A stretch of 64,000 nt of DNA from Frigoribacterium sp. Leaf186 (GTDB taxonomy: Bacteria > Actinomycetota > Actinomycetes > Actinomycetales > Microbacteriaceae): the NCBI RefSeq assembly GCF_001423905.1, contig NZ_LMPQ01000010.1:845332-909331 (forward strand), read 5' to 3'. Positions 8,838 through 17,024 of the stretch are shown one piece after another. A program made the position numbers and the translations under genes. How positions within the stretch are numbered: position 1 is the stretch's first letter; every line of letters begins with the position of its first letter. Below the pieces are notes generated by a model. The model was not told where the DNA came from, ran no database searches, and was given only the letters and a program-made list of their open reading frames with translations.

Positions 8838-9311
8838 TCAGGAGGCGCGGGGCGCGAAGAGCTCGTCGGTCACCGTGGTCGGCTGCTCGCGGAACCAGCG
8901 CAGCAGCGTGCGCACCTTGTAGGCGGACGACGGCGACAGGCCGCCCGTGCCGTCGACCATCTCCGCCGTGGCGGCGTCGAAGACGTCGGCGTAGCCCGGG
9001 ATCGACGAGGCGAGGTCGTCGGTGACGGCCCGGTAGCCCATCGTCCACGCGGGGAACAGCCGGTCCGGGACGTGCTCGTCGACGATCGTGTTCACACCCG
9101 TGTGCCGGGGGTCGCGCGCGATGACCGCGAGGCGCGCTCGCACCGCCTCCTCGGGCCCCTCGAGCACCTGGATGAAGCGGCCCTCGCGGTGCAGCAGCAT
9201 GCCGGTGATGCCCTGGCGGGCGTTGTTGGCGCGACTGGTCATCAGCAGGTTCGCGAGATCGTCGTCGGTGAACGGGTACGACGATCGGCTGACGTACACG
9301 GTGGACAGCAC
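8838..9311 (-). CDS. BLUF-domain blue-light sensor protein
   Basis: The 157-residue protein is almost entirely one BLUF domain, which binds FAD and senses blue light. The signature residues are present: Tyr6 in TVYVS, Asn30 in the ANN helix, and Gln48 in GRFIQVLEG for the light-switch hydrogen-bond network. Also seen are GITGMLL, the RDPRH segment and the PAWTMGY strand with the conserved Trp and Met. About 50 C-terminal residues form a helical extension with no output enzyme, so it is a short BLUF protein acting through a partner. The GTG start follows a GAGGAGG site. The C-terminus (PRAS and stop) is encoded by the dispersed GGAGGCGCGG motif. Confidence 0.92.
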   Translation of the reverse strand: MLSTVYVSRSSYPFTDDDLANLLMTSRANNARQGITGMLLHREGRFIQVLEGPEEAVRARLAVIARDPRHTGVNTIVDEHVPDRLFPAWTMGYRAVTDDLASSIPGYADVFDAATAEMVDGTGGLSPSSAYKVRTLLRWFREQPTTVTDELFAPRAS

Positions 9312-9431
9312 GGACGGGCCTCCTCGGGCTCTGGGCTCGACCGAGTCTGCCCGCCCGGCCGCCGCCGCGCCCTCCCCAGTTCTGGGTGCCCGGGTCGCGG
9401 GCGGTGCGACGTCGCTCCGACCCGTGCCGGG

Positions 9432-10811
9432 TCAGCTGCCGCGCGGCGCCGACCCGCGCGCCCGGCGCCCCTCGAGCACCCCGGCGAGCAGCACGACGGC
9501 CACCCCGACCACGGGCACGAGCAGCAGTCCGAACCGCAGCCCGACCGAGTCGGCGACGAACCCGACGATCGGCGGCGACGCCAAGAAGCCGAGCCGCAGC
9601 AACCAGCTGACCAGCGTCAGCCCCGTCCCGGCACGGAACCCGGGCAGGTTGTCCGCCGCGTGCATCGCTGCCGGGATCAACGTCGCGACGCCGAACCCCG
9701 CCGCCGCGAAGCCGACGATCGTGCCGACCACCGACGGGAACGCCAGGGCGACGCCCATCCCCACGGCGACGAACACGCCTCCGGCCCGGGCGACGGCCTT
9801 CTGTCCGAAGCGGTCGACCATGCCGTCGCCAAGCAGCCGCCCGACGAACTGGGCCCCCTGCAGCGAGACGAACCCGAGGGCGGCGACGGTCACGCCGGCT
9901 CCGAGCGAGCCAAGGTAGAGCGCCGCCCAGGTGCTGCCCGCGTCCTCGACGACCGCGCCCGACGACGCGATGACGACGAGCGCGAGCAGCACTCCCCACT
10001 TCGCGACGAACCCGACCGAGACCGGGCGACCACCTCGAGCCGAGGAGGCGCGGGTCGCGTCCCCGGGGCCGCTCGCCACGGGTGCGGCGCCCGGCCCGGC
10101 GCCCGCCGTCACGTCGGCACCCGGTGCGACGGTCCCGTCGACGGACGCGGACGCAGCGGTACCGTCGGCCGTGCCCTCGGTCGACTCGGCCGCGCCCTCG
10201 GCCGGCTCGGGCCCGGCCAGCAGCAGCGGGTACGACACGAGCGCGACGATCGCGAAGATGACCGCCGACGCCCCGAGGTGCCACACGACCGGGATGCCGA
10301 GGCCCGCCGCGGCGCCGCCCATGAGGCCGCCGAGGACGGCGCCGATGCTCCAGACCGCGTGGAACGAGTTGAGGATCGACCGTCGGTAGCGGTATTGCAC
10401 CCGCAGCCCGTGAGAGTTCTGCGAGACGTCGACGATGGCGTCCATCGCCCCCGCGAGCAGGAACCCCGCGGCGAGGAGTCCGCCGACGGGCGCGAGGCCG
10501 GCGAGCAGCACGGCGACGCCGGTGATCACGGTGCCGATCACGGCGACGCGGGACGACCGGAAGCGGCGGATGAGCCACCCGGCCCCGAGACCTGCGACGA
10601 GGGCGCCGACGGGGAACGCGGCGACCGCGAGGCCGAAGTCGGCGTTCGAGAGGTCGAGGCCGTCCTTGATGGCGGGGTAGCGCGGCAGGATGTTCGCGAA
10701 CAGGGCGCCGTTGGTGAAGAAGAGCAGGGCGACGCCGAGTCGGGCTCGGCGGTCCTCGCGCGTCGGCACGGTGCGGGCCGGGGCGGCGGGAGAGGTCGTC
10801 GGTGACGTCAT
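9432..10811 (-). CDS. MFS transporter
   Basis: The 459-residue protein has about twelve hydrophobic helices in two halves. They are joined by a long Ala/Ser/Gly-rich cytoplasmic loop near residues 200-265 that contains one GGAGGCGCGGGTCG motif. It resembles YbjJ-type major-facilitator proteins (SQNSHGLRVQYRYRRS after helix 4). The substrate is unknown. The start codon lies 2 bp from the inverted repeat GTGTACG-AA-CGTACAC. The gene follows a second MFS gene after 16 bp, so the two probably form an operon under the TetR protein at 12739. Confidence 0.85.
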   Translation of the reverse strand: MTSPTTSPAAPARTVPTREDRRARLGVALLFFTNGALFANILPRYPAIKDGLDLSNADFGLAVAAFPVGALVAGLGAGWLIRRFRSSRVAVIGTVITGVAVLLAGLAPVGGLLAAGFLLAGAMDAIVDVSQNSHGLRVQYRYRRSILNSFHAVWSIGAVLGGLMGGAAAGLGIPVVWHLGASAVIFAIVALVSYPLLLAGPEPAEGAAESTEGTADGTAASASVDGTVAPGADVTAGAGPGAAPVASGPGDATRASSARGGRPVSVGFVAKWGVLLALVVIASSGAVVEDAGSTWAALYLGSLGAGVTVAALGFVSLQGAQFVGRLLGDGMVDRFGQKAVARAGGVFVAVGMGVALAFPSVVGTIVGFAAAGFGVATLIPAAMHAADNLPGFRAGTGLTLVSWLLRLGFLASPPIVGFVADSVGLRFGLLLVPVVGVAVVLLAGVLEGRRARGSAPRGS

Positions 10812-10812
10812 G

Positions 10813-10828
10813 GTGTACGAACGTACAC
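10813..10828. promoter_or_regulatory. Inverted-repeat operator, copy 1
   Basis: GTGTACG-AA-CGTACAC overlaps the stop codon of the upstream MFS gene and ends 2 bp before the start of the downstream one. A TACGTT -10-like box lies inside it. The same palindrome recurs at 12055-12070. Confidence 0.65.
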
Positions 10829-12045
10829 TAAGGCCGGGCAGCCGAGGACCGCGCGCGGGGCCGCGCCGCCGACGTGATGAGCGAGGCGCCCACGACGACC
10901 ACCAGGACGACGATCATCGCGCTCCGCAGCCCCACCTGCTCGCCGACGAAGCCGAGCAACGGCGGGCCGACCAAGAACGCCACGTAGGCCATCGTCGCGA
11001 CCGCTCCGACCGCCGACGTCGGGTCGTCGCCGTCGGCCGCGGCCGAGACGGTCACCGGGAACCCCAGGGCGGCGCCCAGCCCCCAGAGCACGACGGCGAC
11101 GCCCGCGACGACCACCGAGTCGGCGAACACCACGAGGGCGATGCCGACCGCCGAGACCAGGGCGCTCGCCCGCAGCACGGTCGCGTGGCCGAACCGGGCG
11201 AGCAGGGGTTCGCCGGCGAACCGCCCGACCGTCATCGCCGCCGCGAACGCCGTGAAGACGACCGTGCCGGCCGTCGGCGAGACGCCGTGCCCGTCGACGA
11301 AGAGCAGCGGCAGCCAGTCGTTGGCCGAGCCCTCGGCCAGGGCGAGCGCCAGCACGATCAGGCCGAGCAGCACGAGCCGGCGGTCGCGCCAGACCGCGAG
11401 CGACCCGGCGAGGCGGTCCCGCACCCCGGAGGCGCGCTCGGCCAGCGCGTCGGAGCGTCCCGTCGAGCGCGGCACGACCGGCACCGCCCAGGCCAGGGCG
11501 GCTCCGCCCGCGAGGGCGACCCCGAGCAGGTGCCACTGGACGGGCACGTGCGTCGCCGTGAGCAGGATGCCGAGGCCGGCGCCCGCGACCGTGCCGAGGC
11601 TGAAGCAGCCGTGCAGCACGGGCAGCACCGACCGCCCGGACGCGGTCTCGATGGCGGCGCCCTCGATGTTGACGGCGATCTCGGCGAGCCCGACGCCGGC
11701 CCCGACCAGGGCCAGGCCGACGAAGACGCCGGGCGTGAGCGAGAGCGACGCCGCGAGGCCGACGAGCGCGACGCCGACGACCAGCGAGGTGCCGCCGATC
11801 GCGACCGCGCGGTGGGCGCCGTGGCGGCGCACGATCGGCGCCGACGACAGGATGCCGCCCATCGACCCGACCGAGAGCCCGAAGATGACCAGGCCCATCC
11901 GGCCGGTCGACGCCTGCAGCAGGTCGCGGATGGCAGGGGTCCGCACGACCCATGAGGCCAGCGAGACGCCGACGACGGCCATGAAGACGAACACCGCCGC
12001 CCGACGTCGGGCGAGCTCGGGGCTGAACGGCGGGCGGGTGCTCAT
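10828..12045 (-). CDS. MFS transporter
   Basis: The 405-residue protein has twelve predicted membrane helices in an MFS arrangement, with a short charged central loop (RSTGRSDALAERASGVRD). It resembles the downstream MFS protein in overall plan, but I cannot name a substrate. The ATG at 12045 was chosen because the upstream extension of the frame is antisense to the acetyltransferase. The divergent promoter region carries a second copy of the GTACG palindrome. With the adjacent TetR gene this suggests efflux or uptake of a compound sensed by that regulator. Confidence 0.85.
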   Translation of the reverse strand: MSTRPPFSPELARRRAAVFVFMAVVGVSLASWVVRTPAIRDLLQASTGRMGLVIFGLSVGSMGGILSSAPIVRRHGAHRAVAIGGTSLVVGVALVGLAASLSLTPGVFVGLALVGAGVGLAEIAVNIEGAAIETASGRSVLPVLHGCFSLGTVAGAGLGILLTATHVPVQWHLLGVALAGGAALAWAVPVVPRSTGRSDALAERASGVRDRLAGSLAVWRDRRLVLLGLIVLALALAEGSANDWLPLLFVDGHGVSPTAGTVVFTAFAAAMTVGRFAGEPLLARFGHATVLRASALVSAVGIALVVFADSVVVAGVAVVLWGLGAALGFPVTVSAAADGDDPTSAVGAVATMAYVAFLVGPPLLGFVGEQVGLRSAMIVVLVVVVGASLITSAARPRARSSAARP

Positions 12046-12054
12046 GGGTCCAGT

Positions 12055-12070
12055 GTGTACGTTCGTACGC
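12055..12070. promoter_or_regulatory. Inverted-repeat operator, copy 2
   Basis: GTGTACG-TT-CGTACGC repeats the palindrome of 10813-10828 with one change. It lies between the leftward MFS gene (start 12045) and the rightward -10 box TAGGGT at 12079-12084, so one bound repressor could control both directions. Confidence 0.65.
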
Positions 12071-12078
12071 TCGTCGTC

Positions 12079-12084
12079 TAGGGT
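12079..12084 (+). promoter_or_regulatory. -10 box TAGGGT of a leaderless promoter
   Basis: TAGGGT ends 7 nt before the ATG at 12092. There is no ribosome-binding sequence between them. Confidence 0.55.
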
Positions 12085-12091
12085 GTCGAGC

Positions 12092-12736
12092 ATGACCGCA
12101 GCCGACCAGACCGACGTGACCCGCGCCTCCTCGTCCGCCTCACCGGAGGTCGAGGCCACCCCCGACCACTTCGCCGGCGACCCGCGCACCAACCACGAGC
12201 GCATGCTCGCGGGTGACCTGTACGTCTCGGACGATCCCGACATCGCCGTGCAGCAGCAACGGGCGATCACGCTGCAGGCCCGCTTCGCCGCGGTGTACGC
12301 CGACGACGTCGACGCCGCACAGGCCGTCGCCCGCGAGCTGTTCGGCAGCCTGCACGAGACGGCGCACGTCCGGGCGCCCGTGTACGTCGACTACGGCAGC
12401 TTCGTCACGATCGGGGCCGGCACCTTCGTCAACTACGGGCTGACCGCGCTCGACGTCGCGCCGATCACCATCGGGGCCGACTGCCAGATCGGCCCGAACG
12501 TGCAGCTGCTGACGCCGACGCACCCGGTCGAGCCGCAGCCGCGCCGCGACAAGCTCGAGGCCGCGAAGCCGATCACCATCGGCGACAACGTCTGGCTCGG
12601 CGGCGGCGTCATCGTGCTGCCCGGCGTGACCATCGGCGACAACAGCGTCGTCGGCGCCGGGGCGGTGGTGACGAAGGACGTCCCGGCGAACGTCGTCGCC
12701 GTCGGCAACCCGGCGCGAGTGGTGAGGAGCCTCTAG
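12092..12736 (+). CDS. Sugar O-acetyltransferase (maltose/galactoside acetyltransferase type)
   Basis: The 214-residue protein has an N-terminal helical Mac domain (ERMLAGDLYVSDDPDI and following) and a left-handed beta-helix of hexapeptide repeats. The catalytic-region segment LLTPTHPVEP and the loop WLGGGVIVLPGVTIGDN are typical of NodL/LacA/Maa acetyl-CoA-dependent sugar acetyltransferases. These work as trimers in the cytoplasm and may detoxify non-metabolised sugars. The start is fixed by the leaderless -10 box. A TetR gene follows after 2 bp and the MFS gene diverges, so the three may serve one sugar-efflux response. Confidence 0.9.
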   Translation: MTAADQTDVTRASSSASPEVEATPDHFAGDPRTNHERMLAGDLYVSDDPDIAVQQQRAITLQARFAAVYADDVDAAQAVARELFGSLHETAHVRAPVYVDYGSFVTIGAGTFVNYGLTALDVAPITIGADCQIGPNVQLLTPTHPVEPQPRRDKLEAAKPITIGDNVWLGGGVIVLPGVTIGDNSVVGAGAVVTKDVPANVVAVGNPARVVRSL

Positions 12737-12738
12737 CC

Positions 12739-13293
12739 GTGGGCACCACCCGACGCACCGAGCCCGACCGTCGCGACCGCCTGATCGACGTGACCCTCGA
12801 CGTCGTGGCCGAGGTCGGCGTGGCCGGCGCCTCGCACCGCAAGATCGCGGCGCGTGCCGACGTGCCGCTCGGCTCGATGACGTACCACTTCGACGGCATG
12901 GACGAGTTGCTGCACGAGGCCTTCTCGCGCTTCGCCGAGACGATCATCGTGCGGTTCGAGGCGCGGCTCGGCGCCGCCACCAGCCGCGACGAGGCCAAGG
13001 AGGCGGTGGTCGCGTTGGTCCACGACGACCTCACCGGCCCTGCCGCGGTCCGCGACCAGGTGCTCAGCTACGAGCTCTACACGTTGGCCGCCCGCGAGCC
13101 CCGGTTCCGCGAGATCACCCGCGAGTGGATGCGACGCAGCCGGGTCGAGCTCGAGCGCCACTTCGACCCCGACACCGCCCGGCAGGTCGACGCGCTGATC
13201 GAGGGGCTCTCGATCCACCGCGCCCTCGACCCCTCGCCGCCGAGCCGGGAGCTGACCCGCGAGGCCGTCGAGCGCATCACGCGCGTCGCCTGA
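12739..13293 (+). CDS. TetR-family transcriptional regulator
   Basis: The 184-residue protein has an N-terminal TetR helix-turn-helix (HRKIAARADVPLGSMTYHF, about residues 33-52) and an all-helical ligand domain. It starts with GTG 2 bp after the acetyltransferase stop and so is cotranscribed. The paired palindromes with the core GTACGNNCGTAC ahead of the two MFS genes are the most likely binding sites. The effector is unknown. Confidence 0.87.
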   Translation: MGTTRRTEPDRRDRLIDVTLDVVAEVGVAGASHRKIAARADVPLGSMTYHFDGMDELLHEAFSRFAETIIVRFEARLGAATSRDEAKEAVVALVHDDLTGPAAVRDQVLSYELYTLAAREPRFREITREWMRRSRVELERHFDPDTARQVDALIEGLSIHRALDPSPPSRELTREAVERITRVA

Positions 13294-13298
13294 CGGAC

Positions 13299-13342
13299 GC
13301 GACCCGCGCCTCCTGGTGACGGGCGCCGGTGGCGCGGGTCGC
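13299..13342. terminator. Inverted pair of the dispersed motif after the TetR gene
   Basis: GCGACCCGCGCC (13299-13310) pairs with GGCGCGGGTCGC (13331-13342) around a 20-nt loop. It starts 6 bp after the TetR stop. A further GCGCCTCCT copy follows immediately. Confidence 0.5.
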
Positions 13343-13415
13343 GCCTCCTGCGTGCCTCGCGGCCGCATGGCCACAAACCGAACTGAGGGGCCCTCGAGGT
13401 GCACCGGCCGGTAGC

Positions 13416-13421
13416 TAGGCT
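13416..13421 (+). promoter_or_regulatory. -10 box TAGGCT
   Basis: TAGGCT lies 5 nt ahead of a 17-codon frame at 13427 and about 93 nt ahead of the GTG of the next gene. It is the only good promoter box for that gene. Confidence 0.45.
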
Positions 13422-13426
13422 GTCTA

Positions 13427-13480
13427 ATGGCACAGGTGCAGCAGCTGCACGGCGGTCCTGATCACCCCGCACGCTTCTGA
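13427..13480 (+). CDS. Possible 17-residue leader peptide
   Basis: A short frame encoding MAQVQQLHGGPDHPARF begins at the expected leaderless position after TAGGCT and ends 33 bp before the GTG of the orphan gene. The DNA around its end contains a direct repeat of TGATCAC-CCGCA type. It could be a regulatory leader peptide or a chance frame. Nothing confirms translation. Confidence 0.25.
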   Translation: MAQVQQLHGGPDHPARF

Positions 13481-13513
13481 TCACACCGCACCAGGACGAG
13501 AGTCGAGTACCCC

Positions 13514-13966
13514 GTGGACGCAGAGAGCGACGAGTCGCGCCGCGTACCCGGGCGGCCGGAACAACTCGACGCCGCGTTCGGCGACTTCAACGACGCCAGC
13601 GACTTCGGCCAGATCGGCGACGCGGCCCGCACGCCGGCGGCCGACCTGTTCTTCGGCGACTTCGCGCCCCCGCTCGACCCCGACCTGATCTTCGAGTGCT
13701 CGGCCTCGATCAACGGCGAGCACGGTGCCGTCGCCCTCTACGAGGACCGCGTCATCGTCGAGAGCCCCGACGAGCCCGACGGCGAGGCGGTCTTCGCGTC
13801 CGACTCCGTGCGGTCGTGGTGGCTGGTCGAGGGCGAGGCCTTCTTCGCGCTGGTGGTCGAGGCCGACGTGCTGCACCGCACGCGCCTGCCCTCGGGCTTC
13901 AAGGCCGTGCTGCGAGCCGCGTTCGCGAAGGCCTTCGGCCCGGCGACGACCCCGCCGGTCGCGTGA
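13514..13966 (+). CDS. Hypothetical acidic protein
   Basis: The 150-residue protein has an acidic, disordered first 45 residues. It then has a compact beta-rich region (INGEHGAVALYEDRVIVESP onward) that resembles small pleckstrin-like folds in pattern only. No membrane helix, signal peptide or catalytic motif is visible. It is read from a GTG preceded by AGGACGAGAG. It is flanked by the TetR and AraC genes on the same strand but has its own promoter box at 13416. I do not recognise the family. Confidence 0.6.
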   Translation: MDAESDESRRVPGRPEQLDAAFGDFNDASDFGQIGDAARTPAADLFFGDFAPPLDPDLIFECSASINGEHGAVALYEDRVIVESPDEPDGEAVFASDSVRSWWLVEGEAFFALVVEADVLHRTRLPSGFKAVLRAAFAKAFGPATTPPVA

Positions 13967-14051
13967 GCCCCGAGCCCCGTCGCCCCCGCTTCGGGGGTCC
14001 GGCCCGGTCGGGGCGTCCTTCCGCCGTCCCCGGCATGGCAGGATCACTCTG

Positions 14052-15011
14052 ATGGAACCCGAACAGACTCTGCCCCCGGTGCGATCCGAGATGGGCGGCC
14101 GCGACCTGGACCAGGCGCGCGCTCTGTTCGAGGACACCTACAACGGCGCCGGGTTCCGCACCGACGCCCGGCAGGAGACCTTCGCCTACCGGTACACGAC
14201 GGCCGGCGACTCCGAGATGACGCTGCGCTCGTCGATGTTCCTCGGCGACATCCGCGGGGCGATCCAGCCCGAGCGCGAATACGTCGTGGCGTGGATCACC
14301 GCGGGCGAGGGACGCGTCGACGTCGGGGCCGAGGAGGCCGCGTTCGAGATCGGCCGCCCGCTGATGTTCCCGACCGGCAAGGCGTTCGAGTTCGAGGTGC
14401 GCGAGTACCGCCAGAACCTCGTGCACTTCGACGCCGCCTACCTCGAGCGCATCGCGGCCGAGCACGAGGGCGCGCTCGCCGGGCCCCTGCAGTTCGACCA
14501 CACCGCCGTGCCCGACCTGGGCGACCTGCGTCGCTGGCAGGCGACGATCACCAACGCGGCGAAGACCATCCTCGGTGGCGAGTCGACCGAGCTGCTGCGC
14601 TCAGAGCTCAACCGCCAGTCGGCGATCGCCCTGCTCAACACGTTCACGCACCGCTCGATCGACCTGCCGCCCGCGCTGCTCGCGCCCCGCAACGCCCGCC
14701 TGCGCGAAGCCGTCGAGTACCTGCACACCCACGCGCACCTGCCGGTCAACATGACGCAGGTCGCCGAGATCGTGCACCTCACGCCCCGCGGCCTGCAGCA
14801 GGCGTTCAGTCGGCAGCTCGGCGTCACGCCCACCGAGTACCTGCGCACGGTCCGACTCGACCACGTGCGGGCCGAACTGCTCGAGCTGGCCCCGGGCGAG
14901 GCCACCATCGCCGCGGTCGCCCAGCGCTGGGGCTTCACGCACCTGAGCCGCTTCACGGCCTCGTACGTCCAGCGGTTCGGCGAGTACCCCAGCGCGACCC
15001 TGCAGCACTGA
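14052..15011 (+). CDS. AraC-family transcriptional regulator
   Basis: The 319-residue protein has an N-terminal cupin-like sensing region (about 20-160, with AWITAGEGRVDVG and LMFPTGKAFEF). The C-terminal double helix-turn-helix (about 215-315) includes VAEIVHLTPRGLQQAFSRQ and the AraC signature WGFTHLSRFTASYVQRFGEYPS. The upstream frame is open but lies inside the preceding gene, so the ATG at 14052 was used. CAGGAT at 14038-14043 fits a leaderless -10 box. No obvious target lies next to it, and the gene is followed by a 420-bp repeat-filled gap. Confidence 0.88.
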   Translation: MEPEQTLPPVRSEMGGRDLDQARALFEDTYNGAGFRTDARQETFAYRYTTAGDSEMTLRSSMFLGDIRGAIQPEREYVVAWITAGEGRVDVGAEEAAFEIGRPLMFPTGKAFEFEVREYRQNLVHFDAAYLERIAAEHEGALAGPLQFDHTAVPDLGDLRRWQATITNAAKTILGGESTELLRSELNRQSAIALLNTFTHRSIDLPPALLAPRNARLREAVEYLHTHAHLPVNMTQVAEIVHLTPRGLQQAFSRQLGVTPTEYLRTVRLDHVRAELLELAPGEATIAAVAQRWGFTHLSRFTASYVQRFGEYPSATLQH

Positions 15012-15035
15012 GCCGGGGCCGGGCCCGGCCCGGCG

Positions 15036-15110
15036 CGTCGCCCACCACACCAGGAGGTGGGCACAGCACCACGACAAGGCCTGGCGCTGTGACCACGTGC
15101 TGGCGCGGTG
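15036..15110. repeat. 75-bp direct repeat, copy 1
   Basis: This 75-bp segment recurs at 15283-15357 with two mismatches, in the same orientation, 247 bp apart. It contains inverted words (GCCCACC/GGTGGGC and CACAGC/GCTGTG). It lies in the gap after the AraC gene. Confidence 0.7.
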
Positions 15111-15207
15111 CACTCGTTCTGGCGGCTGCCCACGCCGCGGCTCGGGGCCGGGGACTTGCGAGGGCGACCCGCGCCGCGCCTCCTCTGCTCCGTCGCATCG
15201 CAGGCTG

Positions 15208-15271
15208 CCCCGCCACGAGGTACACACGCCGCCACGACATCGCGTGGCGGCGTGTTTACTTCGTGGCGGGG
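15208..15271. repeat. Nested-palindrome element D
   Basis: Arms 15208-15236 and 15243-15271 pair at 27 of 29 positions around a 6-nt loop. Words of type CCGCCACG occur twice per arm. It lies between the two 75-bp direct repeats, in the gap between the AraC and pyruvyl-transferase genes (convergent 3' ends). Confidence 0.8.
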
Positions 15272-15282
15272 TGTGGCCAGCT

Positions 15283-15357
15283 CGTCGCCCACCACACCAG
15301 GAGGTGGGCACAGCACCACGACGAGGCCTGGCGCTGTGACCACGTCCTGGCGCGGTG
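15283..15357. repeat. 75-bp direct repeat, copy 2
   Basis: It matches 15036-15110 at 73 of 75 positions. Together with element D and a GGAGGCGCGGGTCGCG motif at 15420 it fills the 422-bp gap 15012-15433, which holds no credible gene. Confidence 0.7.
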
Positions 15358-15433
15358 ACGTCACCCGCGGGCGCGTGCCGTCACCCGGGGCGTGCGTGCC
15401 GTGCGGGGCCGGGCCCGGGAGGCGCGGGTCGCG

Positions 15434-16654
15434 TCAGGCGCGCAGGGCGGCGGCGACGCGGTCCCACCACGCGGAGGACGCGGCCCGGGTCTCGTCGAGG
15501 CTCCCGGCCCAGGCCGTCCGCACGCCGTCGCGTCCGGCCCACGTGGTCAGGGCGACCTCCTCGGCCTCGCCCGAGAGCAGCTGCGCGGCCGAGACGACGC
15601 TCGACTGGCCGAAGTTGCCGAGCGCACCGGTCAGCTTGATCGTCGTGTAGTCGTCGACCGCGAGCCCGACGGTCGGCACGCCGCCCGCGACGGCGAAGAC
15701 GGCCGGGTGGTAGCGGCTGGTCAGGTGCAGGGCCGCGCCCCGGGCGAAGCGCGCCGCCGCGGGGGAGTCGGTCGTCGGCTCGACCCGCGCCGGCACGGTC
15801 AGCCGGTCAAGGACGGCCCGGTGCAGCAGCGAGTCGCCGCGCTCCTCGGTCGGGTCGAGCGACGCCCAGTGCGCGAGGAACACCACCTCGAGCCCCGCCT
15901 CGCCCGCGACCCGGTCGAGCAGCCGGGCCACGGCCGCCGCGAACTCGCCGCGGTCGGCGTCGCCCACGTGCGCCGACAGGCTGACCGCGAGGTACGGCGC
16001 GTCCGGCCCCGCCGAGCCGAGCGCAGGAGGCGCGGCGTCGGCCGCGAGGAAGCTCGCGTCGTCCACCGTCCCGACGGTCTTGGCGGCGTCGACCCCGAGC
16101 GAGCGCACCAGCTCGAGCGACGCGCCCTCGCGCAGCCCGACGAGGGCGGCGGCGTCGAGCAGCTCGGTGACGAGCTCTCGGTCCTCGCCGTCGAGGACGG
16201 GGCCGATGGTCTGCCCGCTGACCACCAGCGGCCTGCCGAAACGGCGGGCGATCAGCCCGAGGGTGTTGCGCTCGTAGACGTGCATCGGCCAGAGCGAGGC
16301 CATGTTGCCGCCGCCCGCGACGAGGACGCCGTCGGCCTCCCGGACGGCCTCGATCAGCTGCCAGGCCGGGTCGTCCTGGGGGAGGTGACCCGCGCCTCCG
16401 TCGATCGCCGACAGCACGCGGGCCCGGCGCTCGCGCTGGCCGAGTCGGCCACCGGTGGTCGCGGGGTGGAACCCGATCGCGGGCACGGCGTCGATGCCGT
16501 AGCGCTCGGCGGTCTCGGCCGGGTTCGACGAGACGCCGGTGATCGTGGCGCCACGGGCGCGCAGCTGCACGGTCGCCTCGTGGAACATCGCCTCGTCGCC
16601 GACGTGGACCATGCCGTCGAGCACGCCGACGTCTCCGATGGTGACGATTCGCAC
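15434..16654 (-). CDS. Polysaccharide pyruvyl transferase family protein
   Basis: The 406-residue protein matches the polysaccharide pyruvyl transferase family. It has an N-terminal TIGDVG segment with HVGDEAMF, a GGGNMASLWP loop, SGQTIGP, and a C-terminal domain with SRYHPAVFAVAGGVPTVGL near residue 320. Members transfer pyruvate ketals from phosphoenolpyruvate onto cell-surface glycans. The GTG at 16654 has a GAGAGG site. The open frame beyond it is antisense to the divergent gene and was discarded. Divergence from two glycosyltransferase genes suggests a common surface-glycan pathway. Confidence 0.85.
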   Translation of the reverse strand: MRIVTIGDVGVLDGMVHVGDEAMFHEATVQLRARGATITGVSSNPAETAERYGIDAVPAIGFHPATTGGRLGQRERRARVLSAIDGGAGHLPQDDPAWQLIEAVREADGVLVAGGGNMASLWPMHVYERNTLGLIARRFGRPLVVSGQTIGPVLDGEDRELVTELLDAAALVGLREGASLELVRSLGVDAAKTVGTVDDASFLAADAAPPALGSAGPDAPYLAVSLSAHVGDADRGEFAAAVARLLDRVAGEAGLEVVFLAHWASLDPTEERGDSLLHRAVLDRLTVPARVEPTTDSPAAARFARGAALHLTSRYHPAVFAVAGGVPTVGLAVDDYTTIKLTGALGNFGQSSVVSAAQLLSGEAEEVALTTWAGRDGVRTAWAGSLDETRAASSAWWDRVAAALRA

Positions 16655-16756
16655 GGGTGGGGCCTCTCGCTGCGGGTCTCGGCAGCGGGATCGATGCCGC
16701 CCACGACGGTACCGGACCCCCGCGGCGCCGAACGCACCGGCGAGGACACCGACGAG

Positions 16757-16818
16757 CGCACCGCCGAACGGACACCGCACCGCGCACTGCCGTGGTGCCG
16801 TGTCCACTCGGCGGTGTC
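16757..16818. repeat. Nested-palindrome element E
   Basis: Arms 16757-16784 and 16791-16818 pair at 22 of 28 positions around CACTGC. CACCGC-type words flank a spacer with GGACA. It lies in the divergent gap between the pyruvyl transferase and the HEAT-GT gene. Confidence 0.7.
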
Positions 16819-16827
16819 TTCGCGCGA

Positions 16828-16877
16828 ACCGACCCCGCACCGACCCCGGACCGACCCCGCACCGACCCCGCACCGAT
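16828..16877. repeat. 11-bp tandem repeat, about 4.5 copies
   Basis: The unit ACCGACCCCGC is repeated with one change. It is followed by a TAGGCT box (16895-16900), the best promoter candidate for the rightward operon starting at 17025. The rest of the 370-bp gap is a C/A-rich simple sequence. Confidence 0.65.
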
Positions 16878-17024
16878 AGGCCATCCGGCGGCGATAGGCT
16901 CCACCAGGCCCGGGGCACGCGGGCCGCCCCGCGCCCCGTGCGCCGCGCGCCGCACCCGCCACCACCGTCACACCCGCCACCCCGCACCACACCGCACCCC
17001 ACCGCACCACCGAGAGGCACCGTC

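Noticed and set aside
15012-15433. Coding frames across the repeat-filled gap
   Set aside because: The frames are read through duplicated palindromic DNA and give repetitive peptides such as SWRG repeats in several frames, so they reflect the repeats and not a gene.
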